64,000 nucleotides of DNA from Gibbula magus. Its lineage: Eukaryota; Mollusca; Gastropoda; Trochida; Trochidae. The notes below the pieces were generated by a model. It had not been told where the DNA came from. It ran no database searches and worked only from the letters and a program-made list of their open reading frames with translations. A program made the translations under genes and the position numbers. Position 1 is the stretch's first letter, and the number at the start of each line of letters is the position of its first letter. The DNA lies in contig OW388293.1 in the NCBI GenBank assembly GCA_936450465.1, positions 24,639,860 to 24,703,859 of the forward strand, read 5' to 3'. Shown here one piece after another: positions 38,501 to 48,300 of the stretch.

Positions 38501-40869
38501 TAGAAAATCATGCCTGTATTTACAGGACCCTATTCTAAAACATCATGTGATCACGTCTGCGGTACAATTCCTCGAACTTAGCGAGATGAAATGAGTGAAT
38601 GCGTCAGCTTAAATCCAAGTAGCTCCATGTAAACGACGGAAAACATTACTTCACAACATTATTAATTGCGGCCTAAATATACAAGTACTATATTTACGTC
38701 AGTTTACGTCAGTATGTCACACATTCTATATACAAAGGACAATACGTTTGGACTGTACGGAACGATCTACCAAACATGCTACATTTGCTTTCATATGAAT
38801 CGAAGATATCCAAATTAAATTATATTTACACAATGATACGTGATCAGGTGAATACGCTTTTGAGAAGTAATTGGGCAATCGAACCTTTCATTGGGTGATG
38901 GAAATCTTTAAAAACCGCTTCACAATGCACATGATATAATATGTGGTAGTCTCTTTGAATGCATTACACATACAATCTAACTGGCTAATCGTAGATGTTG
39001 TTGCATATGAGTTGAAGGTGTTAAAGACGTCACCAAGGTCGAGCATTCATTCAACATCACAACCTGATTCTTTGTAATGCTGCAATGGTTATACTACCTT
39101 TAGTAGTTCAATATCTGTATTCGTTAGAATATAGCATACAGAAGTCAATAAGTGCTATATAAGTCAAAACAATTGTACAGGTACTTAAAGGGGCAGTACC
39201 ATTTTTTTCTGAAATAAGTAGATGAAGGTGTTAAAGACGTCACCGATTTGAAAAATAATGTTACCAAAAGTAAAACACCCTTCTCTCTTCGGAAAATCAA
39301 GTTAAAAATGAGTGTACATGGTTCTGTAAAGCCATGGTAATCGTTTGTGTCATTCGAAATAATAAAATGTGTTCACAATAAAAAGACCGCTATGTAATTT
39401 TTGCTTTATACGCAAAACAGTTATTACCACTACGGATAATTGGTTTGTGTAATAAGATGTATTACCCCTAAAGTAAATATAAATGACATAAACTTTCATT
39501 ATAAATGGGAAATTTGAAACTATAAAATTTGCAAAAAACGTTCTACTGCCCCTTTAAAATGCTTTCTTCTAAAGATGTTTGAATGAATGTGTGTATCACT
39601 ATTCCATCCAAAACAGATATGTGATCTCCTGTTTAATGTCCCAAAGTCACAGGCCCTTCAGGCTTTTCATAAGCTAACAAATTAAAGCGGCCCCCTGACT
39701 TGGACGACTTGGAAAATAATATGTAATTCTGAACTGGAATCAGTTCAGGGGCCGTTTGAATTGTTTTAAGTTTCTCTTTTAGCGTGTGAATGACCATCTG
39801 ACGTATAACCTCAGTGTGATCCATTAAATATACACTCTTTGAACTTTCTTTTTAAGAAATGATCATTCACCTCATATTCTTTTCCAGAAAAAGGCGTGGC
39901 TGAAGTTGAACACGCCTTCTCTATGACGAGGGAGTACGGGATGCCCGACATGTCTCCTGAATCATTCTACAAGTTGGTACAGAGGTGAGGCAATTGTAGT
40001 CCTGTTCTGGCTCTTTATTTAATATAAGACGCCTATATAAAGTTTTGATTCCTCATTTAGTCTAGTTATAACAAATAACAAGGTAAAACTTATCGTTTGA
40101 ATAAAAAGCTTACTTTATCATTGACTAAATGTAAGTCTAAGACAATTATTAAATTTCTTATGTATATGTTAATAATTTACCTGAAACGTACCAAATCTTC
40201 AGTTAAGTTTAAGTTAAGTTAATACGTGTACTTTCTATTAATTTACAAAATGCGTCTATTTATTTAGTGAAATAGTAATTGTGTGCAATGATTAAAACGT
40301 TAAAGCAAAAAGGCATATTTATTGATTTCATAGATTTCGATAAATGGATTTGGTCCTTGCGGTTTCAGATACTTTAGAAACGAATAAATCATTTTATGAG
40401 TGTTTCAAATCATTGTATTAGCGTTTCAAATCATGTTATGGGTACTTCAAATCATTGTATTAGCGTTTCAAATAATTTTATGAGTACTTCAAATCATTGT
40501 ATTAGCGTTTCAAATCATTTTATGAGTACTTCAAATCATTGTACGAGTGCTTCATCTCTAACTCTTATCTTTCACGATATCAATGCCCTACCTGAAGATA
40601 AAAATAAATTCTATGTTTGAAGTCATGCTCAACAAGAATTGTGAGCATGAAAAATATTATGACCTAAGTTTTGCATATGTTTTTTTTTCAGAATGAAGAA
40701 AGATCCCGAGCTAAGACGACGCTTCAGAGACAACATCCACGCCCGGAGCGGATACGGTTTAGAGTGCGGGTCAATGTGTACGCTGTTTGAACTGTGTAGT
40801 GTGTCATCCGCCTCTACTAGAGAAACACTGCGCTGTCTACAAGCTGAACATTACGACTTTGTTTACTAG
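20545..40869 (+). CDS. SMPD1: Acid sphingomyelinase (sphingomyelin phosphodiesterase), complete 13-exon gene
   Basis: It hydrolyses sphingomyelin to ceramide and phosphocholine in lysosomes or after secretion. Predicted exons: 20545-20682, 22277-22432, 22932-23150, 23689-23745, 24258-24372, 25045-25173, 27888-27934, 28689-28852, 33625-33733, 36520-36666, 37985-38153, 39888-39984, 40692-40869. They sum to 1725 nt (574 codons plus stop), normal for the family. Exon 1 encodes a signal peptide. Exons 1-2 form a saposin B domain (CGICK onward). The metallophosphoesterase ligands are all visible: DIH (exon 3), GDSPPHD (exon 6), GNHE (exon 6/7 junction), SHVAPG and FGHNH (exon 10). The cysteine-rich C-terminus (CGSMCTLFELC) also fits. 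Exon 7 is short with a weak GTTGAC donor, and one small exon could be missed near it. Junction phases agree throughout only if exon 8 ends at 28852. Confidence 0.9.
20960..21110 (+). repeat. Dispersed repeat fragment, copy in intron 1
   Basis: The text CCATTCTCTTCCCACAGAGG, ACTCCCTTCAGA and TTCCGATCCTAACC is also found at about 42890-42960 (plus) and, inverted, at 43605-43735. All three copies also share a segment like GATTGGTTGCA. An old dispersed repeat of unknown class. Confidence 0.5.
23215..23262 (-). ncRNA. Hammerhead-ribozyme-like motif (Penelope-type terminal repeat)
   Basis: On the minus strand: CTGATGA (23253-23247), a stem II-like GGGGC/GGCCC pair, then GAAACGTTGT (ending near 23219). 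This matches the hammerhead core order CUGAUGA - stem II - GAAA - short stem III. Stem I partners are not evident, so it is likely a decayed copy. Such motifs sit in the pseudo-LTRs of Penelope-like retroelements. Confidence 0.35.
24115..24215. repeat. Short tandem direct repeat in intron 4
   Basis: Two full copies plus a partial copy of a ~56-bp unit containing TGAAGTTAGC and runs of CTTATTC. Located in a sphingomyelinase intron. Confidence 0.6.
25471..25577. repeat. Near-perfect 107-bp palindrome in intron 6
   Basis: The left arm 25471-25519 (starts ACTTCAAAATTTATTAAG, ends ACGCTGTG) pairs with the right arm 25528-25577 with a single one-base bulge. The loop is 8 nt (CAAACTTA). Transcribed in the sphingomyelinase pre-mRNA, it would form a ~49-bp duplex. 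It may be a young foldback MITE; no target duplication was clear. Confidence 0.9.
26185..27188 (-). pseudogene. Tc1-like transposase, broken
   Basis: The reading starts at 27188. The first 126 codons give a helix-turn-helix region (MSMDLRNQIIGMHSAGMSFK, then GRP-rich linker and second HTH) as in Tc1 transposases. After a frame break near 26808, a second frame (26731-26423) gives VKVWGCLSHD and DDNAWPHRSRAVVDYMQ, containing the second catalytic aspartate. After another break, DLNPLEHVWDI holds the third acidic residue. Several frameshifts and stops make it non-functional. Confidence 0.8.
27386..27601. mobile_element. MITE, GGCTCYGTTCCATAA family, copy 1
   Basis: Ends read GGGCTCCGTTCCATAAC and, inverted, GGCTCTGTTCCATAAG. 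The interior is rich in AGCGCT-type motifs (GTAGCGCTACATTGAGC). It is inserted inside the Tc1-like element, so it is the younger of the two. A second, inverted copy lies at 43052-43302. Confidence 0.7.
28015..28104. repeat. 90-bp element with 24-bp perfect inverted ends
   Basis: The arms 28015-28038 (CAATCTAAATAAATTTAG plus ATCGAC) and 28081-28104 are exact inverse complements around a 42-bp AT-rich centre. The structure is of MITE or hairpin type. Confidence 0.75.
28205..28520 (+). mobile_element. tRNA-derived SINE with target-site duplication
   Basis: The 5' head resembles a tRNA with pol III promoter boxes: A box TAGCGCAGTGG (28215-28225) and B box GGTTCGAATCC (28259-28269). It continues into a ~230-bp body ending GCGGCGTTAAACCCC and a (TCACC)n tail, as in SINEs widespread in molluscs. 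The flanks carry TAAATTA at 28194-28200 and 28521-28527 (10 of 11 matching if extended). It lies in intron 7 of the sphingomyelinase gene. Confidence 0.85.
28689..28852 (+). CDS. SMPD1: Sphingomyelinase exon 8, with ambiguous donor
   Basis: The exon opens after CCTAG in phase 0. It encodes a segment with TWWQEGFDLP and LLRPGLRLLSFNTN, the conserved beta-strand before the variable loop of the phosphatase domain. The best-looking donor is at 28846 (GTAGTT), but it would leave phase 1 and throw exon 9 out of frame. The donor at 28853 (GTGTCA) leaves phase 2 and keeps the whole gene in frame, so I chose it. A missed micro-exon is the other possibility. Confidence 0.7.
29150..29415 (+). repeat. 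Decayed SINE copy
   Basis: Parallels the SINE at 28205-28520 position by position (GATAGTGCAGTG..., CTAGAACT.TTCTACA, TTGAAAGCG) at low identity. The pol III boxes are no longer intact. Confidence 0.5.
29487..33624 (+). repeat. Minisatellite repeating the exon 9 splice acceptor (about 70 copies)
   Basis: Units of 57, 59 or 61 bp run without a break up to exon 9. Each unit holds a pyrimidine tract and acceptor (TCTCTCTAG), then the first 24 nt of exon 9 (starts GTACACGTTC, ends CACCCT), then CATCCCAATGTCTCTGTG. The last unit passes directly into the real exon. The array therefore arose by tandem duplication across the intron/exon border. Units of 57 bp are a whole number of codons and open in the exon frame; 59- and 61-bp units shift the frame. 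Open frames of up to 224 codons across the array are by-products of this. Confidence 0.97.
33625..33733 (+). CDS. SMPD1: Sphingomyelinase exon 9, bracketed by splice-site minisatellites
   Basis: 109 nt encoding YTFNFYTLLNYLVPAVQEQM and a following helix (FMEETLENATRNNEK). It matches the part of the phosphatase domain just before the SHVAPG metal-binding strand in exon 10. The acceptor is the final copy of the upstream array, and the donor AAG/GTTGGT is the first copy of the downstream array. A codon phase of 2 at entry and 0 at exit fits exons 8 and 10. Confidence 0.88.
33734..34755 (+). repeat. 48-bp minisatellite repeating the exon 9 splice donor (about 21 copies)
   Basis: The period is 48 bp (GAGAAGG at 33728, 33776, 33824, and so on); one unit near 34208 is 51 bp. 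Each unit begins with the last six exon bases and the donor (GAGAAG/GTTGGTAG) and continues GTCGGGAAGGGGTCAATCAC. Forty-eight is a multiple of three, and the first four units are open in the exon 9 frame (16-residue repeats with VGSREGVNHW). The first in-frame TAG comes at about 33956. Open frames on the minus strand (178 and 236 codons) are shadows. Confidence 0.95.
34829..36292. mobile_element. Composite foldback-bearing element, copy 1 (intron 9)
   Basis: It begins GAGCACAGTCAAAT, and the inverse complement of this (ATTTGACTGTGCTC) ends at 36141. It is followed directly by a long hairpin at 36145-36290. The same arrangement, hairpin included, recurs at 41587-42818 in the same orientation, so the two parts move or duplicate together. 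Copy 1 has about 200 bp near 35440-35660 that copy 2 lacks. No coding region was recognised. Confidence 0.75.
36145..36290. repeat. Long hairpin at the 3' end of foldback element copy 1
   Basis: The arm GATAGATAGAGA...CAGTACATTATCGGGATAT...GGTTTTGAGAGG pairs with CCTCTCAAAACC...ATGTACTG...TCTATCTAT, at about 60 bp per arm. The loop contains a second small stem (TTGGGC/GCCCAA). Confidence 0.85.
36955..37310 (+). pseudogene. Non-LTR retrotransposon 3' end, fragment
   Basis: The plus frame at 36967-37176 reads CKMTLDCSDHEFDRF and SPTCECGYHYEDTIHYLFIC. This is the C-terminal cysteine/histidine motif (C-x-CG...H...C) found after the reverse transcriptase in many LINEs. The frame shifts near 37140 and continues to a stop at 37307. 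It is a 5'-truncated, frameshifted remnant in intron 10 of the sphingomyelinase gene. Confidence 0.6.
37690..37922. mobile_element. MITE with ~55-bp inverted ends
   Basis: The left arm CATAACTCTTGCAAGTCTCC...TTACTGGCTGATTTAGACC is matched, inverted, by GGCTTAAATCAGCCAGTAA...GACTTGCAAGAGTTATCCC. About 100 bp lie between them. Intron 10. Confidence 0.75.
39189..39553. mobile_element. MITE with TTAA target-site duplication (AGGGGCAGTA ends)
   Basis: The ends are AGGGGCAGTA and its inverse, each flanked by TTAA (39185-39188 and 39554-39557). No open frame is present. It lies in intron 11. The end sequence resembles, but is not the same as, that of the other TTAA MITEs here. Confidence 0.75.
40390..40552. 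repeat. 21/43-bp tandem repeat in intron 12
   Basis: Alternating ~21-bp units TTTCAAATCATTGTATTAGC and TTCAAATCATTTTATGAGTA run for about three and a half double units, ending 140 bp before exon 13. Confidence 0.85.
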
Positions 40870-41079
40870 AACAGATTGACAAGAGAAAATAAGATTAAAT
40901 TATTCTGACGACAAAACTTTCACAGTCCAAGTTTGATTTAGTCACCAATAATCACGATTATTACAATCCAGCAGAGTTTCTGCAGCATTCACTGAAAGTA
41001 TTTCTCTTTTTCAAAATATATTTAAAACATTCTTTTAACATGAACAAAATGTAAAAAACCCGAGTTGACTTGCAGTTTT

Positions 41080-41085
41080 AATAAA
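41080..41085 (+). promoter_or_regulatory. Candidate polyadenylation signal of the sphingomyelinase gene
   Basis: AATAAA 211 nt after the TAG stop codon. Assigned on position only. Confidence 0.4.
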
Positions 41086-41586
41086 TGATCAGTGAATATA
41101 GCCCGGGGGGTCAGGGGGGTGCTGAGGTAAATAAAACCCGGTTATCTAATAGTTATGAATTTAATGCCAATCGTTTTCCTCGAATACAAACCGGGCCTCG
41201 AATAGAACCCAGGGGGTAAAGGGGTGCTGAACAAAGTAGAACCTCGGCACTTGGAATTCCTCCTGCAACTACTCAATAAAAAGTGAGGACGTCAGCGAGG
41301 TATGACTTTCTATGAAAAATATAGCAGATAAGAAGATAGACTCAGTGATCGTTATTATTGGCGTTGCAGGTAGATTTGACATAAACGGTCTTCTCTATTT
41401 TTTTTTAGACACGAGAAAATGACATAGGTAATAATGTTGTAAAACTAGCAATTAAGTAATTAATAAATTATAAAGGTTTCCGATTTGTTACACTACTTCA
41501 GTGACACATATGATGATTTGTGCAATATTACATATTAATAAAATTAAATTTGATTGCCAAAATTATACAATCACTTAATATCATAA

Positions 41587-42818
41587 GAGCACAGTCAAAT
41601 GCTTTCGTCCAATCATATGATTACAATTGTATTGTGGTCACGTGGAGTACAATTATATCCCAATAGATGTACACTTGTCTGGTTGCGTTCGGGTATCATG
41701 CTCATAAAACTAGTTCACAGACTTTTATCAAAAACAACAAACAATGCCAACTGAGTGTTTTATTTGTGTTGAAAATACACAATATAACACTTATAAGTTT
41801 AAAAATTGAATTGCGGTGTTTCCTTTCCGAAGGATATAGTCGCTTTCGTCGTTTGGGGTCTTCCATGTTCAGGACCTTGATCTTCCTAAAAGAAGAATAT
41901 AAGCATGTAACTAAAGCAAGTGATGTGAAGTCAACACAGATTTTTTAAAGTGTAAATTTTCATTTACATCACGAAATTAAGTGAAATGGTTGCATGCATC
42001 AAACAAAATGTTGCCAATGTTTGAAAATATAATTAGATTATTTTATTTTCTGTTTTCCCCCACGATATCAACAAAATAATATTCATCAGTTTTAAAGAGC
42101 GATATAAAGAATGAGAAGAAATTGACATGAAATTATTTACCTTTTTGGAGTGTTTGTTATAAGATGGAGGCTGCAGGGTCGTTTCACTGTAACATTGTAA
42201 TGTAACACATAAACTTTTAAAAAGTGCGGAGTAAAAAATTAAAGTTACCTTTCCTGAATGAATAGTGTACTTGTCCTTCTACTGTCAATGATGAAGCCAT
42301 TGTGTGAACTGATTCATTCTAAAAAACACTCAGTCTTTATAGGCAATGAAATGTATCAGTGCTCAATATTTCTGAACAAATTCGTGCTTATCGTGCATGC
42401 TCGTGATTCAAGCACGACACTTATGCTGTAGCACGACTCTTACGTTTTATATAAAATGTACGCCTCATGCACCTCGCACAAATTTGGAAATTCAGTGCTC
42501 ACAGTGCGGAAGATGACGTCAATGTCCCTAAAATGTGCATATGAAAATGAGAAATGTCATTGTTTTGCTCGTTGTGTTCGAGTGAATGTTTCCAAAATTT
42601 TTGATAATTCATTTGAAATATATTAATTTTAAGACATGTTTTTCACAACTCAAGCATTTGACTGCTCTAAGATAGATAGAGAACTCGTAGCAGTACATTA
42701 TCGGGATATAAATGTATGGTTTTGACAAGGTTGGGCTCGGCTGGCGCCTCACCCAATCCTCTCAAAACCGTACATTTATATCCCGATAACGTACTGCTAC
42801 TCGTCCTCTATCTATTAC
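41587..42818. mobile_element. Composite foldback-bearing element, copy 2
   Basis: Same orientation and order as 34829-36292: GAGCACAGTCAAAT start, shared interior (for example GGTCTTCCATGTTCAGGACC), an inverted end with a small deletion near 42664, then the hairpin at 42671-42816. It lies 0.7 kb downstream of the sphingomyelinase stop codon, so the two copies form a direct repeat about 6.76 kb apart enclosing the last four exons. Confidence 0.75.
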
Positions 42819-42869
42819 TTAATGCACATATGGAATTATGTATATGACTATGCTTACATATGTAAATGT

Positions 42870-42960
42870 CAGTCGTTCACATACTCGGACACCCTCTTCC
42901 CACAGATGTTATTCCCTTCAGATTTCCCACAGTCAACTCCTTTCCGATCCTATTTTCTTA
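42870..42960 (+). repeat. Dispersed repeat fragment (same family as 20960-21110)
   Basis: Shares CTCTTCCCACAGATGTTATT, CCCTTCAGATTTCC and TTTCCGATCC with the intron 1 copy. Diverged. Confidence 0.4.
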
Positions 42961-43051
42961 TATAAGGCCATATATCTTGGTTCCAGCAAAATCCGCTAGC
43001 GGGGAGAAGGGTTACATTATGCTGCATCCCTCTTTCTTATCCACTGAAAAC

Positions 43052-43302
43052 AGGGCCGTGTTCAAGAGAGGTTTCAAAGTAATCGCTCAATTAGCGATTA
43101 CTTTTAAACCTCTCTTGAACGCGATTGCTCAATGTAGCGCTACGTAGCAAAGCGAACGGACTTTGAGGTTTTGCACCGTGTCGTTCAGGAGAGAATAAGC
43201 GCTACTTGAGCGCTACTTGAGCGCTACTTGAGCGCTTGTTAAACGCTACATTGAGCAATCAATGAGCGATTATAAGCGCTCGCTGTTATGGAACGGAACC
43301 CA
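43052..43302. mobile_element. MITE, GGCTCYGTTCCATAA family, copy 2 (inverted)
   Basis: The right end reads, in complement, GGGTTCCGTTCCATAACAGC, matching copy 1 at 27386; the interior shares the AGCGCT-rich blocks. It contains a local triplication of GAGCGCTACTT (about 43200-43230) and an internal hairpin AGAGAGGTTTCAAAGTAATC...ACCTCTCTTGAACG. Confidence 0.7.
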
Positions 43303-43604
43303 CGTCTCACACCGGCTATATCAACCGAGTTTCTTCAAAGATCTTAGTATTTGACTGTAAGCGTTTTCTTCTTCTAATAAGCATATGTCCTAATGATTTG
43401 TCTGATATAAATACACACAAATAAACTATTTTCAGTTTTGTCTCTGAGTTGGTCTTCTTTATTTATCAGCATGTTTATAATCACTTGTTTTCACAAAATC
43501 AAAAAGCACATTTTGAGGAAAACACATTAAAAGAAAAAAACGTTTATCTTACGTTTATTTTAGCATTATGACGTATCAATGGAAAATGTCACATTTACAA
43601 CGGC

Positions 43605-43735
43605 GTCGCTGATTGCACAACAATGCAACCAATCCAGATTTTCCATGTCTAGCCGAGTAATTCGCCCTAGTAGAACAGCGGTTAGGATCGGACATCTGAA
43701 GGGAGTAACGTCTCTGAGAAGAGAATGATACTCGG
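43605..43735 (-). repeat. Dispersed repeat fragment, inverted copy
   Basis: In complement it reads ATTCTCTTCTCAGAGACG, ACTCCCTTCAGATGTCCG and ATTGGTTGCATTG, matching the copies at 20960-21110 and 42870-42960. Confidence 0.45.
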
Positions 43736-44144
43736 GTTGTCTCCTCGAATTTCGCTTCTTAAACACATACTCTGACCGTAATGTCACTTTGAGATGTAAA
43801 TGATTTTAATTACAACAGTTAATGATATGAAAGACACGAAACTAAACAAACATAAAACGTTTATTCAGTCTAAGCAAATTAGCATAATTAGAAAGTTTTT
43901 GTTAATAACACGCATATACAAGGAAAATAATAATAATTAAACACTTTAAAACGACACAAAACACTTAATGATGAATCATCAAAACTATGATACTTCAAGC
44001 ATTTACTTTACATGTAACAGAGCAGCAATATCTATTTACACAAGACTTAAATCTCCTCGGGAGTCAAGTGTTATCAGATACAGAGATGGTCGTGTAGTTT
44101 AAATACGACAACAGAAACCAAAAGCTGTGGTGTTGTTTCAGTTT

Positions 44145-44640
44145 TGATACCATTTCCTCAAAACTTCGATATGAATAATTTTCGATTAGTAGCTGGCTTT
44201 ACAAATGGAGTTATTTCCATAAGATAAGATTTTCTTTGGTTACATATGATTACATATGATTACATATGATTACATATGATTACATATGATTACATATTCA
44301 AAGATAGATACAATTTCCTCGAAACGTCGATATGAATGATTTTCGATACGAAGTTGGCTTTATAATTGGGGTTATTTCCAATCTTTAAGATCAGATTTTC
44401 TATGGTTACATATGATTACATATTAAAAAATAGATACAATTTCCTCAACACATCGAAATGAATTATTTTCGATAAGCAGGTGGCTTTATAATTTGGGTTG
44501 TTTTCATTCTTTAAGATAATATTTTTTATAGTTACATATGGTTACATACTAAAAGATAGATATCACTTCCTCAAAACTTCGATATGAATAATTTCTATAA
44601 GAAGCTGGCTGTATAAGTTCGGATGTATATTTTACGACAA
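44145..44640. repeat. ~127-bp tandem repeat with an inner 10-bp microsatellite
   Basis: Four diverged units start with CCTCAAAACTTCGATATGAA or similar at about 44157, 44316, 44443 and 44569. In the first unit GATTACATAT is repeated about six times (44240-44300), which explains its extra ~32 bp. Confidence 0.85.
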
Positions 44641-44989
44641 AAGGGTCTATAATACGTTGGCATCCATTACAGACCTGTAATTATATAATGTATCTTAACC
44701 ATGTTCATCTGAATTGACGTCTACGAACTGGTTTTGTCTACGAATAAAACTACACTCATATCAACACACGTTCATTGAAGTTAGACATGTCGAAGGGTTA
44801 AACAGTTAAGTGACAAAAATGAATATATCTGAATAAAGACTGTCATTATACTTCTTCAACAGTGTTCCCACTGCGACCATAGTAAGATGACGTCTCAACA
44901 TTGTTACATCTTCAAGTTCGTGACGTCATTGCATTGTCAGTCGTGTTGTAAAATCGTTGTGAGGTTACTAACAGATGATGTAAATATTG

Positions 44990-44995
44990 TTTATT
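44990..44995 (-). promoter_or_regulatory. Candidate polyadenylation signal of the lectin-like membrane gene
   Basis: AATAAA on the minus strand (TTTATT on plus), 125 nt beyond the stop codon at 45120-45122. Assigned on position only. Confidence 0.35.
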
Positions 44996-45119
44996 TGACG
45001 ATTCCGTTGTACCGAAATCTACAATGTAAAGATTGATCTTAATCTCATACAAATTACAACTTCTGCGGGAAACAGATTTGGACGACAGTAAGGTATATAC
45101 ACCAAGAGGTCATACACAA

Positions 45120-45306
45120 CTAATATATTGGTTGAGAGTACAGATGTTCCTGGTTTTCATTTATGATGTCACTTTCGACATCAACGTCGCCATCTTGTCG
45201 ATTTGCACCCTGTCCAACAATGTCATGGTCAGTTCCGGGTTCAGTAGCAGTTTCCGCGGGTATCGCGTGTATGTAGGCCAGAGCGGACCTTCTACTTGAC
45301 GATATT
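45120..45306 (-). CDS. Cytoplasmic-tail exon of the lectin-like membrane gene
   Basis: The acceptor GTTTCAG is at 45313-45307 and the stop TAG at 45122-45120. It encodes a polar, acidic tail of about 61 residues (includes TATEPGTDHDIVGQG and ends EHLYSQPIY). The tyrosines in YIHA and LYSQP could be signalling or endocytic motifs, but that is speculation. It joins the transmembrane exon in phase 2 (RK-R). Confidence 0.75.
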
Positions 45307-48300
45307 CTGAAACAAAAAGTCGAATCACGGAAGTACAATATTTTTGTACTAGATAAAGGATGGAAACATTACTGAAAATGCATTGACAGTTAAAACGTTG
45401 TTCTGCTTCATGATTGTATATAAACTATGAGCCTTTAATAAAGTCTAGGTCCTTGTTCATCACGTATTAATCACAGTAATGAAAGTAAACGATTGATATT
45501 TTATTTCTGAACTTTGTAGACTTAACTAAGGTCTATATGTACCTCTTCCTGGTAACAACGCATGCAATTGCGAGGCCTATGAGAAAGCAAGTTGCTGCGA
45601 AGAATCCACTGACAAACATAACGATTCCATAGTGGTGTACGTTAGGTTCTGGAAAAAAACACAAGGGACAACACATAAGCCAGGCAAAATACAATATAAA
45701 TTCAATACACGTTGAACATAAAACTAAGATCTAATATGTATTTGTTACTAGTGTTGAAATAAGAATATTGCGTGCTTAACATCACACGAAATGAAAACGC
45801 AATCGCATTAGCCAAACAACATGGAATATAAAATCGATACACGTTGAACATATGTATATCTTAAACTTTAAATCTAATATGTATTTCAATGTTGAAATCA
45901 GAATATGGCCTATTTACCTTTCACATCGCAAGAGTAGAAAATGAAGACACGTCTTTTTGGAGCTATGGCTTTTACAATAGAATTAGCATAATGTCCTGAC
46001 ATTGATTTAATGACCATACATATCCATTGAAATCATCTATTGACACCACTCACTCACTTCTCGTCCAACCATGAAATAATGTGTATATGTCGAATTTCCA
46101 ACTGTTAGAGAATATCCTAGGTCACTTTCTGCTTTGTAGTTTTCATAACAGCGCTTTCTTGCAGAACTGCATACGTGCGTGTATCGCATAGAATAGCGTT
46201 TGAAATAAATACATGTTATTTGTAAGGACCCCATCAATTTACTCTATCATACCATCACTTTATAAACACGTTATAACGGTAGGGTCTATGTCTTCCTAAT
46301 ACAATTCCTATGCATATGTGAGAATATGTTCCTTTCCAAATGATGAGGAATGGTTTAAATGAGACAGATTATTTATTACCCATAATGTGAAGTAGAACAA
46401 GTGTAATATATATCATATGTGCATATATAATTTTATCTTAAAAACATTGCCTTTGTACCCGTGACGTGACGTTCCTGAAGTAGGCCAATGGGAGGGAAGA
46501 GGATTCCTTATATTCACGCCCAAAGAATAAAAGTATTACTTTATATAACATTATGAATGTAACAGTCATTTGTCGCCCTCTGTCGGATAATGCACATGCA
46601 ATGTAAAAGTAACAGTAATGACATCAAATAGAGATGTCAGGAGATGAATTATTGCCAATTTTCTTACGTTGTTCAGTAAAAGACGAGATCTAATTATTAC
46701 CAACAATGATAATCATTCTTTCTTCTTTTAACAAGGATAAGAATGTTTGATTGACACCTATTCTTACCATTGTTTTTGTTTTCAATCTCGGGAGGTATTG
46801 TGGGACCATGCTCTGAAATCACAGCTGATACATTGTATCATATTTGATAGAACATACATATATGTAGCGATCTCAACACATATATAGCAATTGTAATGTA
46901 TTTATCTTAAAATGGAAGAGCAAAATGCATTGGTTGCAATTGTCAAAAAAATAAATTTGTACTTCCTTAAGGGTACTTAAATTGACTACTTGTGCACATT
47001 CACCTGATGAGACCCGTAATGGTCGAAAGCATGCATGTGAATATGATTAAATCATCGTGATTTCTTCAAACATTTATATTAACCTGGGAGTTCGAAGATA
47101 CTTTAAACTGTTTATATATATGCATACTCCGGCTCCTTCATCAGGTTGAAAGTGATGAAGGAGTAAGCATATACTTCGTAACGTCCTGTATTTTCACATT
47201 AAATAAGTTGTTATCCAGAAATTCCTGTTCTTATATACAGTCAGGCCTCGGTAATCCGTAATTCATTAAAATCATTCGGATAGCGAAACGAACGACATGT
47301 CATGTAGATCAAAACCATTATACGTACATAAGTGTTACCGTATTGGTCCTTAAAGGTGCATCCATTGAGTTTAAAGAAATTTTATTTGTCTTTAATACGT
47401 TCCAACTCAATATATGTGCTGTTTACAGTGCAAATAAATTATCTCAGCTTGTATATTCATCCTCAATCGCCAAATATATCACAATCACTAGTTTCCAATT
47501 AAAATTGAGTAACATCATTATGCATGTGCAGAAACCGAAACTACACGTCCCATTTACATGCACAGTAGTTATATGACCTATTAAACATGATCAACCCAAA
47601 TATATCGGTTTGTCTGTTATAAATAAGATTCCAAAATTACGTTTGACTCATTGGCGCGCTCCACACGCGGTACATTGTCCGGTTTTCGATCAGAAATCAC
47701 TACTTTTACCTTCATATCGTCAATATACTAAGTTGACTAAGATCAAAATGGTAATTTTCGGTAACAGTCGGCACTTCCCGATATAGTAACACCATTTATA
47801 ACGTTTGGAATATGTGACCCCCAACAACACAATGGATGGACCTTTAAACGACAGTGATTTGGCAAAGTAAGAATGAAGTCTTACCATGACATTCCAGCTG
47901 CACATTTTTGGCCGTGTCTGACAAGAGAATATCAGCAAATGTGAATTTTATATTTACTGGTATTTAATTTGATTGTTTCACCACAAACGTGAACGTGTAC
48001 CTATTGGTTATTACAAAATAAAATGTAATGGTTATGATACCTACTACTGTTGTTAGATAAATTGAACGCCAAAAGCAAAGCCCTAACGACGTTTTTTCAC
48101 TAAATAACAGAACAGACGTTACTCTACTAACATGTGTAACTGATCTTACATAATCAACCACAGTGTTGATTGGTGGCTTTTTAAAATAGTGTTAGCCATG
48201 TCTCCTTTACATTACATAACCTTTTAAGTCTGCTAGAATAACGTTCCTTCCTCTAGTAATGGTGTTATGCACCTTCTTCAAATCTGACAAATAATGTGTT

